Source: an uncultured Agathobacter sp.
GTDB taxonomy: Bacteria > Bacillota > Clostridia > Lachnospirales > Lachnospiraceae
Assembly (NCBI GenBank): GCA_945910395.1
Contig: CAMDYX010000001.1
Span: forward strand, 241,669 to 305,668
Length of the DNA stretch: 64,000 bases
Direction: 5' to 3'
Part shown: positions 55,298-64,000 of the stretch, piece by piece
Layout: every line of letters starts with the position of its first letter
Numbering within the stretch: position 1 is the stretch's first letter
Position numbers and translations under genes: made by a program
Notes under the pieces: model-generated
Databases searched by the model: none
Told to the model about the DNA's origin: nothing
Seen by the model: only the letters and a program-made list of their open reading frames with translations

Positions 55298-55530
55298 GCT
55301 CTGTACCTAAAATCCTTCAAAAAAACGCTGTTTTCATGCCTTTTTTCCCTCAATTGTATGTTCTGAAGCACCTACCTTTACTGTATACCTAAAAATTTCA
55401 ATATTTTAGGTATATACCAAAATCACACCTTCGAAATCATACAATTTGCCGAAAAAATGCTCCATATTCGACCATTTTTCTCGTTTTTTAGGTATACGGC
55501 AAGAATAACCCCTCGAAATTATACAATTTC
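55298..55530. repeat. large inverted-repeat element, TACCTAAAA family, copy 1
   Basis: A second repeat family, symmetrical about 55399. TATACCTAAAA (55384-55394) and TTTTAGGTATA (55404-55414) are perfect 11-bp central arms. Further out, CAATTGTATG at left faces CATACAATTTG at right, and GCTCTGTACCTAAAA (55298) faces TTTTTTAGGTATACGGC (to 55500). One more half-unit reaches about 55530. The same pattern recurs at 58363-58591. It precedes the solitary gene at 55652. No gene is in it; function is unknown. Confidence 0.65.
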
Positions 55531-55651
55531 CATACTTTACAGTCCTTCTCTCAGTTGCTACAATGACATTATCTTTTTTCCAATTGATGATTTGGTTTTG
55601 TGCTTATGAACTCTTTTCCAGATTCTTTTACGGAAAAGGAGTCACATTTTT

Positions 55652-56431
55652 ATGACTGATACAAATAACAATTATCAATCCATCTTGGCAAATCAAATCG
55701 AGACTCTGCAAAACGAAATCGCAAAACTGCCCCGGGGCTCCCTGGTATGCTCCGCCACAGGGAAATACCGGAAATACTATCACAGAGTCAACGGACAATC
55801 CATCTATTTGACCGCCAAAGAGCTCCCCCTTGCCAGACAGCTGGCTCTTAAAATGGTTCTTACCGCAAAGCTTGAGGACACACTTTCTGAGAAGCTTGCC
55901 TTAGATGCCTATATCGTAAAAAATCAAAGGCGCAGCAAGAAGCTGGATCTATTAATGCAAAAGAAGCCATTTCTTATGGACTTATTGGAAGACCAGTCAT
56001 TTTTCCTATTTGAAGAGGACACCAAAAAATGGATGGATGCAAACTATGCACACAACACAAGGCATCCGGAAAATCTGATACACCGGTCTCTTTCCAATCA
56101 TTTTGTAAGGTCCAAGTCGGAGCTTCTCATTGATACCTCATTGTATTTAAATAAAATTCCCTACCGCTATGAATGCGGGCTCGAGCTTGGCGATGAGGTC
56201 TACTTTCCGGATTTTACAATCCTGCATCCAACGACCCATGAAATCTATTATTGGGAGCACTTTGGAAAAATGGATGAATCCATCTATGCAAATAATGCGT
56301 TCTATAAGCTCCGCACTTACTGTGAATATGGGGTATTTCCATCTATCAATCTAATTACGACCTATGAAACAAAATCCCACCCCTTAGATCCACAAACTGT
56401 GGAAGCCATTATTCAGCAGTATTTTATGTAA
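55652..56431 (+). CDS. solitary protein with PD-(D/E)XK-like nuclease motif
   Basis: 259 residues; AAGGAG ten bases before the ATG. The first 110 residues are basic and helical. The C-terminal part carries RSKSELLID (Glu157), YFPDFTILHP (Asp187) and IYYWEHFGKMD (Glu202), spaced like the core of restriction-endonuclease-fold proteins. In such proteins PD is followed by ExK, but here the Lys position is not clear (E-H-F). Such proteins occur widely in clostridia without known function. It stands alone between palindromic repeats and a perfect bidirectional terminator. Nuclease activity is an inference. Confidence 0.72.
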   Translation: MTDTNNNYQSILANQIETLQNEIAKLPRGSLVCSATGKYRKYYHRVNGQSIYLTAKELPLARQLALKMVLTAKLEDTLSEKLALDAYIVKNQRRSKKLDLLMQKKPFLMDLLEDQSFFLFEEDTKKWMDANYAHNTRHPENLIHRSLSNHFVRSKSELLIDTSLYLNKIPYRYECGLELGDEVYFPDFTILHPTTHEIYYWEHFGKMDESIYANNAFYKLRTYCEYGVFPSINLITTYETKSHPLDPQTVEAIIQQYFM

Positions 56432-56470
56432 CAGAAAGAAATTCTCATTTTGGCATGTAAGTTCATGCTG

Positions 56471-56512
56471 TAACAAAAAGCTCAAGTACATCTGTACTTG
56501 AGCTTTTTGTTA
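56471..56512. terminator. bidirectional terminator between convergent genes
   Basis: Two perfect 20-bp arms (56471-56490 and 56493-56512) with a 2-base loop. The stem has GCTCAAGTACA at its tip and AACAAAAA/TTTTTGTT at its base, giving a T-run on either strand. It serves the solitary gene on the plus strand and could stop glpK transcripts on the minus strand. Confidence 0.88.
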
Positions 56513-58226
<1,714 letters not shown>

Positions 58227-58242
58227 TTATTCACCTGCTATC

Positions 58243-58248
58243 ATTATA
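58243..58248 (-). promoter_or_regulatory. possible -10 box for glpK
   Basis: On the minus strand a perfect TATAAT (in GATATAATGA) lies about 131 bases before the glpK start. The -35 region 17 bases upstream is only T-rich and not a clear TTGACA. A promoter dependent on an activator is possible. The 58113-58362 stretch otherwise shows nothing recognisable. Confidence 0.35.
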
Positions 58249-58362
58249 TCATTGTGTTTCTCAAAAAAGAAGCCGCAAAAGCAATTTCGACACATCTTCC
58301 AAAAAAGACATTTCGCACTTGTAACATTTTCACATCTGTTATATTTCTCCATATAAATTTTT

Positions 58363-58591
58363 TGCTATACCTAAAAAAGTAAAAAAAAACCATGTTTTCA
58401 GGACTTTTTCAAGGCAATTGTATGTTTTCGCAAGATGTTTTTTGGCCTGTACCTAAAGAATAGCACATTTCTAGGTATACAGCAAAATCCAGTTCGCGAA
58501 AAAATACAAAATGCCGTTTTAGACGGCATTTTAAGGCTATTTTTTCAAGAAATTAGGTATATTCCAAAGAATATACCCTCATATTATACAA
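58363..58591. repeat. large inverted-repeat element, TACCTAAAA family, copy 2
   Basis: GCTATACCTAAAA at 58363, CAATTGTATG near 58416, TGTACCTA and TAGGTATACA around the centre (58448-58481), ATACAAAATG near 58505 and TTAGGTATATTCC near 58554 repeat the pattern of copy 1 in the same order. An extra perfect 10-bp hairpin, AAAATGCCGT with ACGGCATTTT (58508-58532), is found only in this copy. It lies upstream of glpK and past the end of hom. No gene is seen here; a short minus-strand frame over 58579-58791 has no family features. Confidence 0.6.
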
Positions 58592-58737
58592 ATTAACTTT
58601 TCAAAGCAGTTTTCCGTTGAAAACTTCTTATAAGAAGCTTCCAAATAGCTTTTTTCAATGACCACTTCTTTTATTAAGTGAGAGCGCGTTCTGTCTAAAA
58701 CGCGCAGATGAATTTCAACAATCCGAAAAACATAAAA

Positions 58738-58777
58738 TAACTCCCATCTCGGAATTGTGTTCCCGAGATAGGAGTAA
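58738..58777 (-). terminator. terminator of hom, resembling element A end
   Basis: On the minus strand, CTCCTATCTCGG and CCGAGATGGGAG form a 12-bp stem (one mismatch pair), followed by TTATTTTAT. It begins 16 bases past the hom stop. Its left arm on the plus strand, ACTCCCATCTCGGAATTGTG, is very like the outer end of element A (ACTCCCATTTCGGAAAAGTG), so it may be an element-derived terminator. Confidence 0.72.
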
Positions 58778-58793
58778 AATAATGTAATCACTC

Positions 58794-60008
58794 TTATCCC
58801 AACCGAATGCGATTGATCACAGAGAGCTTTGCTGCTTTTTCTTCAAATTCTGCTTCTGTCATGACTTCGGTTGTAAATGCTACTTCTTCTGCGCAGGCAC
58901 ATACCGCTCCACAGGAGACGCCATCCACATACTCCACCTTGCCAAATGCTTCCTCAACTGCAGTCTTGTTGGAAGAAGTGCGCACGAAAAAGGCATTCTT
59001 GGTCTTCAGGTAGTCGATGATCTCCATCTTCTCCGGCTTCCAGTCAATAAAAATATTGGTGTGCTGATGCTTTACCATATCCACAACATCTGCCACTACG
59101 GCACTGGCTGTCGGGAGCTTTCCTGCTCCGCTTCCATAGAACATGGCATCGCCTAACACATTGCCGTGTACAAAAATTCCGTTAAATACATCGTTTACAT
59201 TGCATAATGGATGCGATGCCTTTAGCATGAATGGTGCAACCATACAGGAATAGCTGTCACCCACCTTCTTACTGGAGGCAAGAAGCTTAATGGAACGGTT
59301 CATTGCCTTGGCATACTTAATATCTGTGGCAGAAATCTTTGTGATTCCCTCACAATGTATATCTTCAAAATCAATCTGTTTTCCACATACCAAAGAAGTA
59401 AGGATTGCAATTTTTCTGGCAGGATCATGGCCTTCGATGTCCGCTGTCGGGTCCTTCTCCGCATAGCCTTTCGCCTGGGCATCCTTCAATACTTCGTCAA
59501 AATCTGCGCCTTCATCCGTCATCTTTGTAAGCATATAGTTTGTGGTGCCATTTAGGATACCGGTTATCTCTTCGATTTCATCTGCGGTTAAGCACTTGTT
59601 AAGTGGACGGATGATTGGAATACCGCCGCCTACACTGGCCTCAAACTGAAAGTTTACTCCATGCTCCCTTGCGATTGCGATCAGCTCAGCGCCCTTTGCC
59701 GCAACAAGATTTTTATTTGAAGTAGTAACCTGTTTCCCTGCTTCAAGCATAGCCTTAACGAAGGTATAAGCCGGCTCCACGCCTCCCATGGTCTCAACAA
59801 CAATTCCGACCTCCGGGTCCTCTGCAATGATCTTATAATCTCTTATGACCTTGTCCTGAATCGGGTCCCCCGGAAAATCCCGAAGATCCAGTACATACTT
59901 TACTTCTACCGGTTCTCCTGCACGTCTTGTAATCTTCTCCTGATTGATGTTTAATACTTCGACTACACCAGAACCGATTGTTCCGTAGCCCATTACTGCA
60001 ATTTTCAT
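58794..60008 (-). CDS. hom: homoserine dehydrogenase
   Basis: 404 residues. IAVMGYGTIGSGVVEVLN is the NAD(P) loop. TTSNKNLVAAKG, FEASVGGGIPIIRPLNKCL and GILNGTTNYMLTKM are signature blocks, and GYAEKDPTADIEGHDPARK carries the catalytic Asp/Lys region. It lacks a full C-terminal ACT domain, and the gene before it (60013) encodes a free ACT-domain protein, a common Firmicute arrangement. It reduces aspartate semialdehyde to homoserine for threonine and methionine. GGAGTAAGAAA precedes the ATG. Confidence 0.96.
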   Translation of the reverse strand: MKIAVMGYGTIGSGVVEVLNINQEKITRRAGEPVEVKYVLDLRDFPGDPIQDKVIRDYKIIAEDPEVGIVVETMGGVEPAYTFVKAMLEAGKQVTTSNKNLVAAKGAELIAIAREHGVNFQFEASVGGGIPIIRPLNKCLTADEIEEITGILNGTTNYMLTKMTDEGADFDEVLKDAQAKGYAEKDPTADIEGHDPARKIAILTSLVCGKQIDFEDIHCEGITKISATDIKYAKAMNRSIKLLASSKKVGDSYSCMVAPFMLKASHPLCNVNDVFNGIFVHGNVLGDAMFYGSGAGKLPTASAVVADVVDMVKHQHTNIFIDWKPEKMEIIDYLKTKNAFFVRTSSNKTAVEEAFGKVEYVDGVSCGAVCACAEEVAFTTEVMTEAEFEEKAAKLSVINRIRLG

Positions 60009-60012
60009 TTTC

Positions 60013-60456
60013 TTACTCCTTAGCTAATATTTTTGCAAAATGTATTCCTCGGACAGCTTCAATGGCGCTTACCATTTCCGCCTCATCCCCTGTCTCTCTG
60101 AAAATATCAATACTAAGAGTCAGGGAAGCGATTCCACCTACCGGCACACTTTGATGAATGGTCAATATATTCGCGTGAAATTCCGCAATCGTCTTAAGCA
60201 CCGTTGATAAAAGTCCCGGTTCATCATCCAATTGAATGACCATGGTGATCGTTCTGCCCTTGGGATTCTCATGATATGGAAAAATATCATCTTTATACTT
60301 GTAAAAAGAGCTTCGACTGATTCCAACTGCCTCCGTTGCTTCAAGCACGGACTCCACTTTTCCGGACTCCAAAAGGCGTTTTGCTTCCACAACCTTAAGA
60401 AGGACCTCCGGAACTGCTTTTTCCCGCAGAACATAATGCGTTGATTTCTCTGCCAT
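60013..60456 (-). CDS. ACT domain-containing protein (PheB/UPF0735 family)
   Basis: 147 residues from ATG 60456, the family length. The open frame continues to 60657, but that stretch crosses the promoter at 60551-60579 and the terminator at 60583-60613. The N-terminal half contains AVGISRSSFYKYKDDIFPY, a helix-turn-helix-like segment. The C-terminal half is an ACT domain (LDDEPGLLSTVLKTIAEFHAN) that may bind an amino acid. It lies 4 bases before hom and is probably its regulator. Which amino acid it senses is not visible. Confidence 0.88.
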   Translation of the reverse strand: MAEKSTHYVLREKAVPEVLLKVVEAKRLLESGKVESVLEATEAVGISRSSFYKYKDDIFPYHENPKGRTITMVIQLDDEPGLLSTVLKTIAEFHANILTIHQSVPVGGIASLTLSIDIFRETGDEAEMVSAIEAVRGIHFAKILAKE

Positions 60457-60550
60457 TTCCCTTCGACTCCCGTCTTTTGACATCTCAATTTCTACGTATA
60501 AACCGCCGTTTTTTGTTCGCACACGGCTTACATCTGTCTCCATGAGGAAG

Positions 60551-60579
60551 ATTTTATCACAGTTCCTTCCTAAAAACAA
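60551..60579 (-). promoter_or_regulatory. sigma-A-like promoter of ACT-hom operon
   Basis: On the minus strand, TTGTTT (60574-60579), a 17-base spacer and TAAAAT (60551-60556). It lies directly past the terminator of the preceding gene and about 95 bases before the ATG at 60456. This placement also argues against a longer protein. Confidence 0.65.
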
Positions 60580-60582
60580 CCC

Positions 60583-60613
60583 AAAAAAACCGCGCCGGTT
60601 TCCCAGCACGGTT
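60583..60613 (-). terminator. terminator of SPFH/zinc-ribbon gene
   Basis: On the minus strand, AACCGTGCTGG and CCGGCGCGGTT (60588-60613) pair over 11 bp with two G-T pairs and a GAAA tetraloop, followed by seven Ts (60583-60589). It starts 19 bases past the stop at 60632. Confidence 0.88.
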
Positions 60614-60631
60614 TCCTTATCCTTCGCTCTA

Positions 60632-61921
60632 TTATGGACGTGCCTTTCCGCACTCACTACAGAACTTTCCGGTATTTACAGCACCGCATTCACAGGTCCA
60701 TTCCCCTGCCGGTGCCGGCTTTCCACACTCACTGCAGAACTTTCCGGTATTTACCTTACCACACACACAGGTCCACTCTTTTGCCGGTGCCGGAGCCGGT
60801 TTTCCGCATTCGCTGCAGAACCTTCCGGTGTTATCCTTACCACATTCACACTTCCAGGTGTTAGCAGCTGCTGTTGCCATTCCTGCACCTACCACTGCCC
60901 CAGCAGAGGTCGCCTGCTGTGCCTGCGCCGTCTGTGCCTGAACATTCTGCCCCATCTGGTTTAAGCTGCCCATCATATTGCCCATGGCTCCAACGCCCAT
61001 TCCAACACCCATGAAGCCGGTCATGGCGCCTGCTGAGTTTGATCCGGCAGCCTTAATGCCTTCAGACATATTCTTAACCATATATCCCTGCGCAACCCCC
61101 GGATCTGAAAGCATAGCGCCCTCGTTTCTGGTGTTGATAAGCTCCTGAGACTTCTCGTCGTAAGAGATACTTCGGATACCAACTGCCTGGATTTCCATAC
61201 CACGCATCTGGTTCCACTCTTCGTCGAGGACGTTTGCCATATATCTTCCAAGCTCGGTAGCCTTGCTGGTTACGTAGGAAATTCTTGTTCCATCCGCAGA
61301 CATCTGGTTGATTGCAGACTGTAATGCCTCCAGGAACTCAGATAAATACTGCTCGTTAATCTCTGTAATTTCCACGTGGTTCTTATTCTTCGGAATAGCC
61401 TCTGCATAGAACTGAAGGGGATTTACCACCTTTACCGAATAGGTACCATGTGCGCGGATGAACAATTCCGCATTGTAAAATGTATCAAAGTAGTTTACCG
61501 GATTTGCGGTTCCGAATTTGATTCCCTTAATCTCCTGAAGATTAATGAAGAATACCTTCTGCTTTGTTGGAGTACCGCCGCCAAATCCGATACGTCCCCA
61601 GGCATCCTTTAAGGAATCGCCAAACTGTCCGTTGAATAAGGATGGAAGGGATGAATTGTCTACTTTATAGTATCCGGGCTCCGCAGTATAATCTACAACC
61701 TTGCCTCCATCCACAAGCATCATGAACTGATTATCATATACATGAACGATAGATCCGTTACTGACCGTATCTATGGTTCCCTTCGTATTCTGTCCCTTAC
61801 GGATCATTACGCCGGTTGTAAAGACTGTCTGGTCTCCCATGTCACCTGCTTCAATGACCTCTTTCCAAGAATCAGCCAGCGTGCTGTTAATTGCGCCGGT
61901 AAATGCCTTAATAATTCCCAT
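60632..61921 (-). CDS. YdjI-like SPFH-domain protein with three zinc ribbons
   Basis: 429 residues. The first 280 form an SPFH (virion core protein-like) domain with IIKAFTGAINSTLADSWKEV at the N-terminus and ELFIRAHGTYSVKVVNPLQF in the middle. A Gly/Met/Gln-rich linker (MGVGMGVGAMGNMMGSLNQM) follows, then three C-terminal repeats of a zinc ribbon, CxCGKxNTGxFCSECGK. B. subtilis YdjI, of this family, recruits PspA-type proteins and membrane-stress factors. GGAGGGTACATA precedes the ATG. It is followed by a terminator and forms a pair with the gene at 61954. Confidence 0.88.
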   Translation of the reverse strand: MGIIKAFTGAINSTLADSWKEVIEAGDMGDQTVFTTGVMIRKGQNTKGTIDTVSNGSIVHVYDNQFMMLVDGGKVVDYTAEPGYYKVDNSSLPSLFNGQFGDSLKDAWGRIGFGGGTPTKQKVFFINLQEIKGIKFGTANPVNYFDTFYNAELFIRAHGTYSVKVVNPLQFYAEAIPKNKNHVEITEINEQYLSEFLEALQSAINQMSADGTRISYVTSKATELGRYMANVLDEEWNQMRGMEIQAVGIRSISYDEKSQELINTRNEGAMLSDPGVAQGYMVKNMSEGIKAAGSNSAGAMTGFMGVGMGVGAMGNMMGSLNQMGQNVQAQTAQAQQATSAGAVVGAGMATAAANTWKCECGKDNTGRFCSECGKPAPAPAKEWTCVCGKVNTGKFCSECGKPAPAGEWTCECGAVNTGKFCSECGKARP

Positions 61922-61953
61922 TATGTACCCTCCTCTTATGGTTACAATAATCT

Positions 61954-62721
61954 TTAAACATGATTATAATCTACTTCATAAAATTTGTGAAGAGACCAAA
62001 CCTTAATATTTATTGGTGTCACGCCAAGTCCGCAGTACTCACAGACAAAATTTTTCCCGATTCCCTTGATGGGCGCCCCGCAATGGGGGCAGGTTGTGCC
62101 ATATGCATTGTCAAATTCGAACATATCTGCATCCTGGACATAAATAAGCTCTATGTTATATTTTGTCTGCTTCTTACGTTCCTTACTGCCCTCGATTACC
62201 TTCCCGTTCTGCTCCTTATAGAACAGATATCCCACAGCACTTTGTATCGTAATGATGCATTTTCCCGGCTCATGTCGGTAATTGGAGATCTCCGTCTGGT
62301 GAATCCGGATGTTCTCATACCGTTCCTTTATCTGAGAAAAATTGTTCTCTTCGATTCTGGTGCGGATCTCATCCTTCACGCTCTCCGAGGTATCCGCCGC
62401 CAAACGGCTTAGGTTTCCCTCCGAGATTGCATACAGGGCAGAGGTCAAAAGATTTTCTGCTTTTGCCTTAAACTGCGCCCAGGAAAAATCCGGGAAATCC
62501 CGCATAATCTGAGGCTCCATCAGTCTTGTCATACCGCAGACGGATTTCGGCTGCTCGGCAAGCACATCCGCCTGTCTTTTATACCCTTCGATAAAGCTCT
62601 CTGTTCCGAAGGCCGCCTTGGAAAATTCTCGAAGCTTTCCTTTGAGATAAAAAAATACTCCGATCAGACCTCCTCCCACTGCACAAAACAGCACGAGTCC
62701 CACAATTGCCCCACTAGACAT
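61954..62721 (-). CDS. Tim44-like membrane protein with C-terminal zinc ribbon
   Basis: 255 residues from ATG 62721 (GGAGG eight bases upstream), overlapping the prfB stop by 8 bases. One membrane span (IVGLVLFCAVGGGLIGVFFYL) precedes a Tim44-like domain (FSWAQFKAKAENLLTSALYA onward) and a C-terminal zinc ribbon (CPHCGAP, CEYCGLG). It belongs with the YdjI-like protein that follows by 32 bases; relatives of both are often paired in Firmicutes. It probably takes part in membrane stress response. The exact role is not known. Confidence 0.78.
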   Translation of the reverse strand: MSSGAIVGLVLFCAVGGGLIGVFFYLKGKLREFSKAAFGTESFIEGYKRQADVLAEQPKSVCGMTRLMEPQIMRDFPDFSWAQFKAKAENLLTSALYAISEGNLSRLAADTSESVKDEIRTRIEENNFSQIKERYENIRIHQTEISNYRHEPGKCIITIQSAVGYLFYKEQNGKVIEGSKERKKQTKYNIELIYVQDADMFEFDNAYGTTCPHCGAPIKGIGKNFVCEYCGLGVTPINIKVWSLHKFYEVDYNHV

Positions 62722-63854
62722 CCTCATCACCTCCCATGCCCTTCGGACAGCCAAGGGACAGCCACTTTAAGTAGCCGTTGATGAAGCTGTCTAGATTACC
62801 ATCCATAACAGCATCCACATTTCCGGATTCCACACCGGTTCTATGGTCTTTTACCATGGTATAGGGCTGCATGACATAGGAGCGGATCTGATTTCCCCAG
62901 CCAATCTCGGTTACTTCTCCACGGATACCCGCTGCCTTGGCAGCATTTTCCTCCTGCTTTAGGATATAAAGCTTTGCCTTTAACATCTGCATCGCCTTAT
63001 CCTTATTCATATGCTGGGAGCGCTCATTCTGACACTGGACAACAATTCCGGTAGGGAAATGGGTAATTCGGATTGCGGAGGAAGTCTTATTGATATGCTG
63101 TCCGCCTGCACCGCTGGAACGATAGGTATCAATTCGTATATCCTCGTCTTTTACCTCGATGTCCAGATCCTCCTCGATATCCGGCATCACATCACAGGAT
63201 ACAAAAGAGGTCTGCCTTTTTCCCGCCGCATTAAAGGGCGATATGCGGACCAGACGGTGTACGCCCTTTTCTGACTTTAAATATCCATAGGCGTTCTCTC
63301 CGTTGATCTGGAATGTGATGGACTTAATCCCGGCCTCATCTCCGTCTAAGGAATCTAAGACCTCCAGAGAAAATCCTTTTTTATCCGCCCACCTGGAATA
63401 CATACGAAACAGCATCTGTGCCCAATCGCAGGATTCCGTTCCACCGGCTCCGGCATGGAGAGAAAGAATGGCATTATCCCTGTCATACTCCCCGGAGAGA
63501 AGTGTTTTCAGCCGGATTCCATCATAGGTGTTTACAAATTCCTCCAGCATCTGACCAATCTCCGGAATCAGGCTTTCGTCATTTTCCTCATAGCCCAACT
63601 CGATCATGGTCTCAATATCCTCGTACTGTCTGGTCAAAGAAGCATAGGTTGCCACATCATCCTTCATGCTCTTTAACTCTTTCATTTTATTCTGGGACAC
63701 CACCGGATCATTCCAAAAATCCGCAGATTCCATCTCCCGCTCCAGCTCCTGGATCTTATGCTCCTTGTTTGCTAAGTCAAAGTGAATCCCTCACTTCCTG
63801 TAGCGGAGCTTTGTAGGTTAAGAGCGTACTCTTAAAATTATCCAATTCAACCAC
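62714..63854 (-). CDS. prfB: peptide chain release factor 2, with programmed +1 frameshift
   Basis: The protein is made from two frames. GTG 63854 (AGAGGTGAT upstream) starts VVELDNFKSTLLTYKAPLQE and runs to CTT TGA, the in-frame stop at 63777-63779. A +1 shift at CTT continues as DLANKEHKIQELEREME and runs to 62714. GTGAGGG just before the shift acts as the ribosome-pausing site, as in classic prfB. The long frame holds the stop-codon motif LVRISPF and the catalytic SSGAGGQHINKT. RF2 ends translation at UGA and UAA. When RF2 is low, the shift is favoured, giving autoregulation. The start could also be TTG codons nearby. Confidence 0.93.
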
Positions 63855-63877
63855 AGTATCACCTCTTTCTTTTTATT

Positions 63878-64000
63878 TTTCCCCATACAAAATTGTGTGC
63901 TTTTCTATAAATTTGTATATTCGAATCAGAACACGCTCGCGCTTCGTAAAAAGCGTAGCGGTACTAAATTCGCAAAAAATGCTCATTAAGTGCCGACGCT
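63878..64000. repeat. palindromic element A/B family, copy C (cut by window edge)
   Basis: ATTCGAATCAGAAC, the stem AAAAAGCGTAGCGGTACTAA, TTCGCAAAAAATGCTCATTA and GTGCCGACGCT repeat the left outer arm and core of the family. The right half lies beyond the window. It starts about 24 bases upstream of the prfB GTG, so the prfB promoter must be inside or beyond the element. The full length and flanking direct repeats cannot be seen. Confidence 0.7.

Noticed and set aside
55162..55371. Short minus-strand frame over elements B and copy 1
   Set aside because: It is fully made of inverted-repeat DNA; translated residues resemble no family.
54845..55530. Dense repeats considered as a CRISPR array
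   Set aside because: Units are long palindromes of unequal length with no regular spacers and no cas genes nearby.
54837..55651. tRNA or other structured housekeeping RNA in the large gap
   Set aside because: No cloverleaf, no CCA end and no conserved T-loop; the structure is explained by palindromic elements and a terminator.
58579..58791. Short minus-strand frame past hom (70 codons)
   Set aside because: It overlaps repeat copy 2 and the hom terminator, has no good ribosome site and no recognisable family features.
60634..60964. Repetitive plus-strand frames over the zinc-ribbon repeats
   Set aside because: Repeats come from the three zinc ribbons of the minus-strand gene.
62714..63854. 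prfB broken by an in-frame stop (pseudogene)
   Set aside because: The stop sits exactly at the conserved CTT-TGA-C frameshift site with a pausing element, and the downstream frame is intact.

Overview
The window looks like chromosomal DNA of a low-to-mid GC Gram-positive Firmicute, most likely a member of the Lachnospiraceae (Clostridia). The reasons are the contiguous cdaA-cdaR-glmM set, a prfB gene with the programmed frameshift, a YdjI-type SPFH/zinc-ribbon protein, a ComF-YvyF pair, strong AGGAGG-type ribosome binding sites, and a very large Gram-positive surface-glycan locus without lipid A genes. The assignment rests on family recognition, not on a database match.

Region 1 (1-44045, all on the minus strand, so read right to left) is one continuous glycan locus of about 40 tightly spaced genes. 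It begins with a WbaP-like initiating transferase (44045) and a DUF1972 glycosyltransferase. It continues with polyprenyl-phosphate type GT2 enzymes, UDP-glucose dehydrogenase, a DUF2304 protein, and a Wzm/Wzt ABC exporter whose ATPase carries a C-terminal glycan-binding domain. Next come a DUF2142 GT-C-like protein, two acyltransferases, a Wzx flippase and a two-gene membrane module. A second initiating unit follows: a CapD-like 4,6-dehydratase, a small PglC-like transferase and an NAD-dependent epimerase/reductase. The remainder holds GT2 and GT4 enzymes, two paralogous Wzy-like polymerases, a Wzz-like chain-length protein, a second copy of the membrane module, and a three-gene set (DUF115 protein, KdsB-like CMP-sugar synthetase, DRE-TIM aldolase fusion). 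That set looks like a Gram-positive ulosonic-acid pathway. The locus therefore contains both ABC-type and Wzx/Wzy-type export logic, and continues past the left edge.

Region 2 (44049-51849, minus strand) is housekeeping: an HPr-like protein, glmM, cdaR and cdaA (c-di-AMP synthesis and cell-wall precursor supply), two small membrane proteins, an MBL-fold hydrolase, a YvyF-like protein and ComF. The cda/glmM genes run without a visible break into the glycan locus.

Region 3 (51969-56512, plus strand) has an ABC importer operon (lipoprotein, permease, ATPase) with a consensus sigma-A promoter and a palindromic operator-like site. A solitary protein with a PD-(D/E)XK-like motif follows. The intergenic DNA here is crowded with large palindromic repeats. 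Two of these (54845-55039 and 55104-55281) are each flanked by a perfect 10-bp direct repeat, as expected of small mobile elements that duplicate their target site.

Region 4 (56513-64000, minus strand) carries glpK, hom, an ACT-domain protein, a YdjI-like SPFH/zinc-ribbon protein, a Tim44-like zinc-ribbon membrane protein and prfB. Pieces of the same palindromic elements form the end of glpK, the terminator of hom and the DNA just upstream of prfB. I saw no rRNA, tRNA, CRISPR array or transposase gene.
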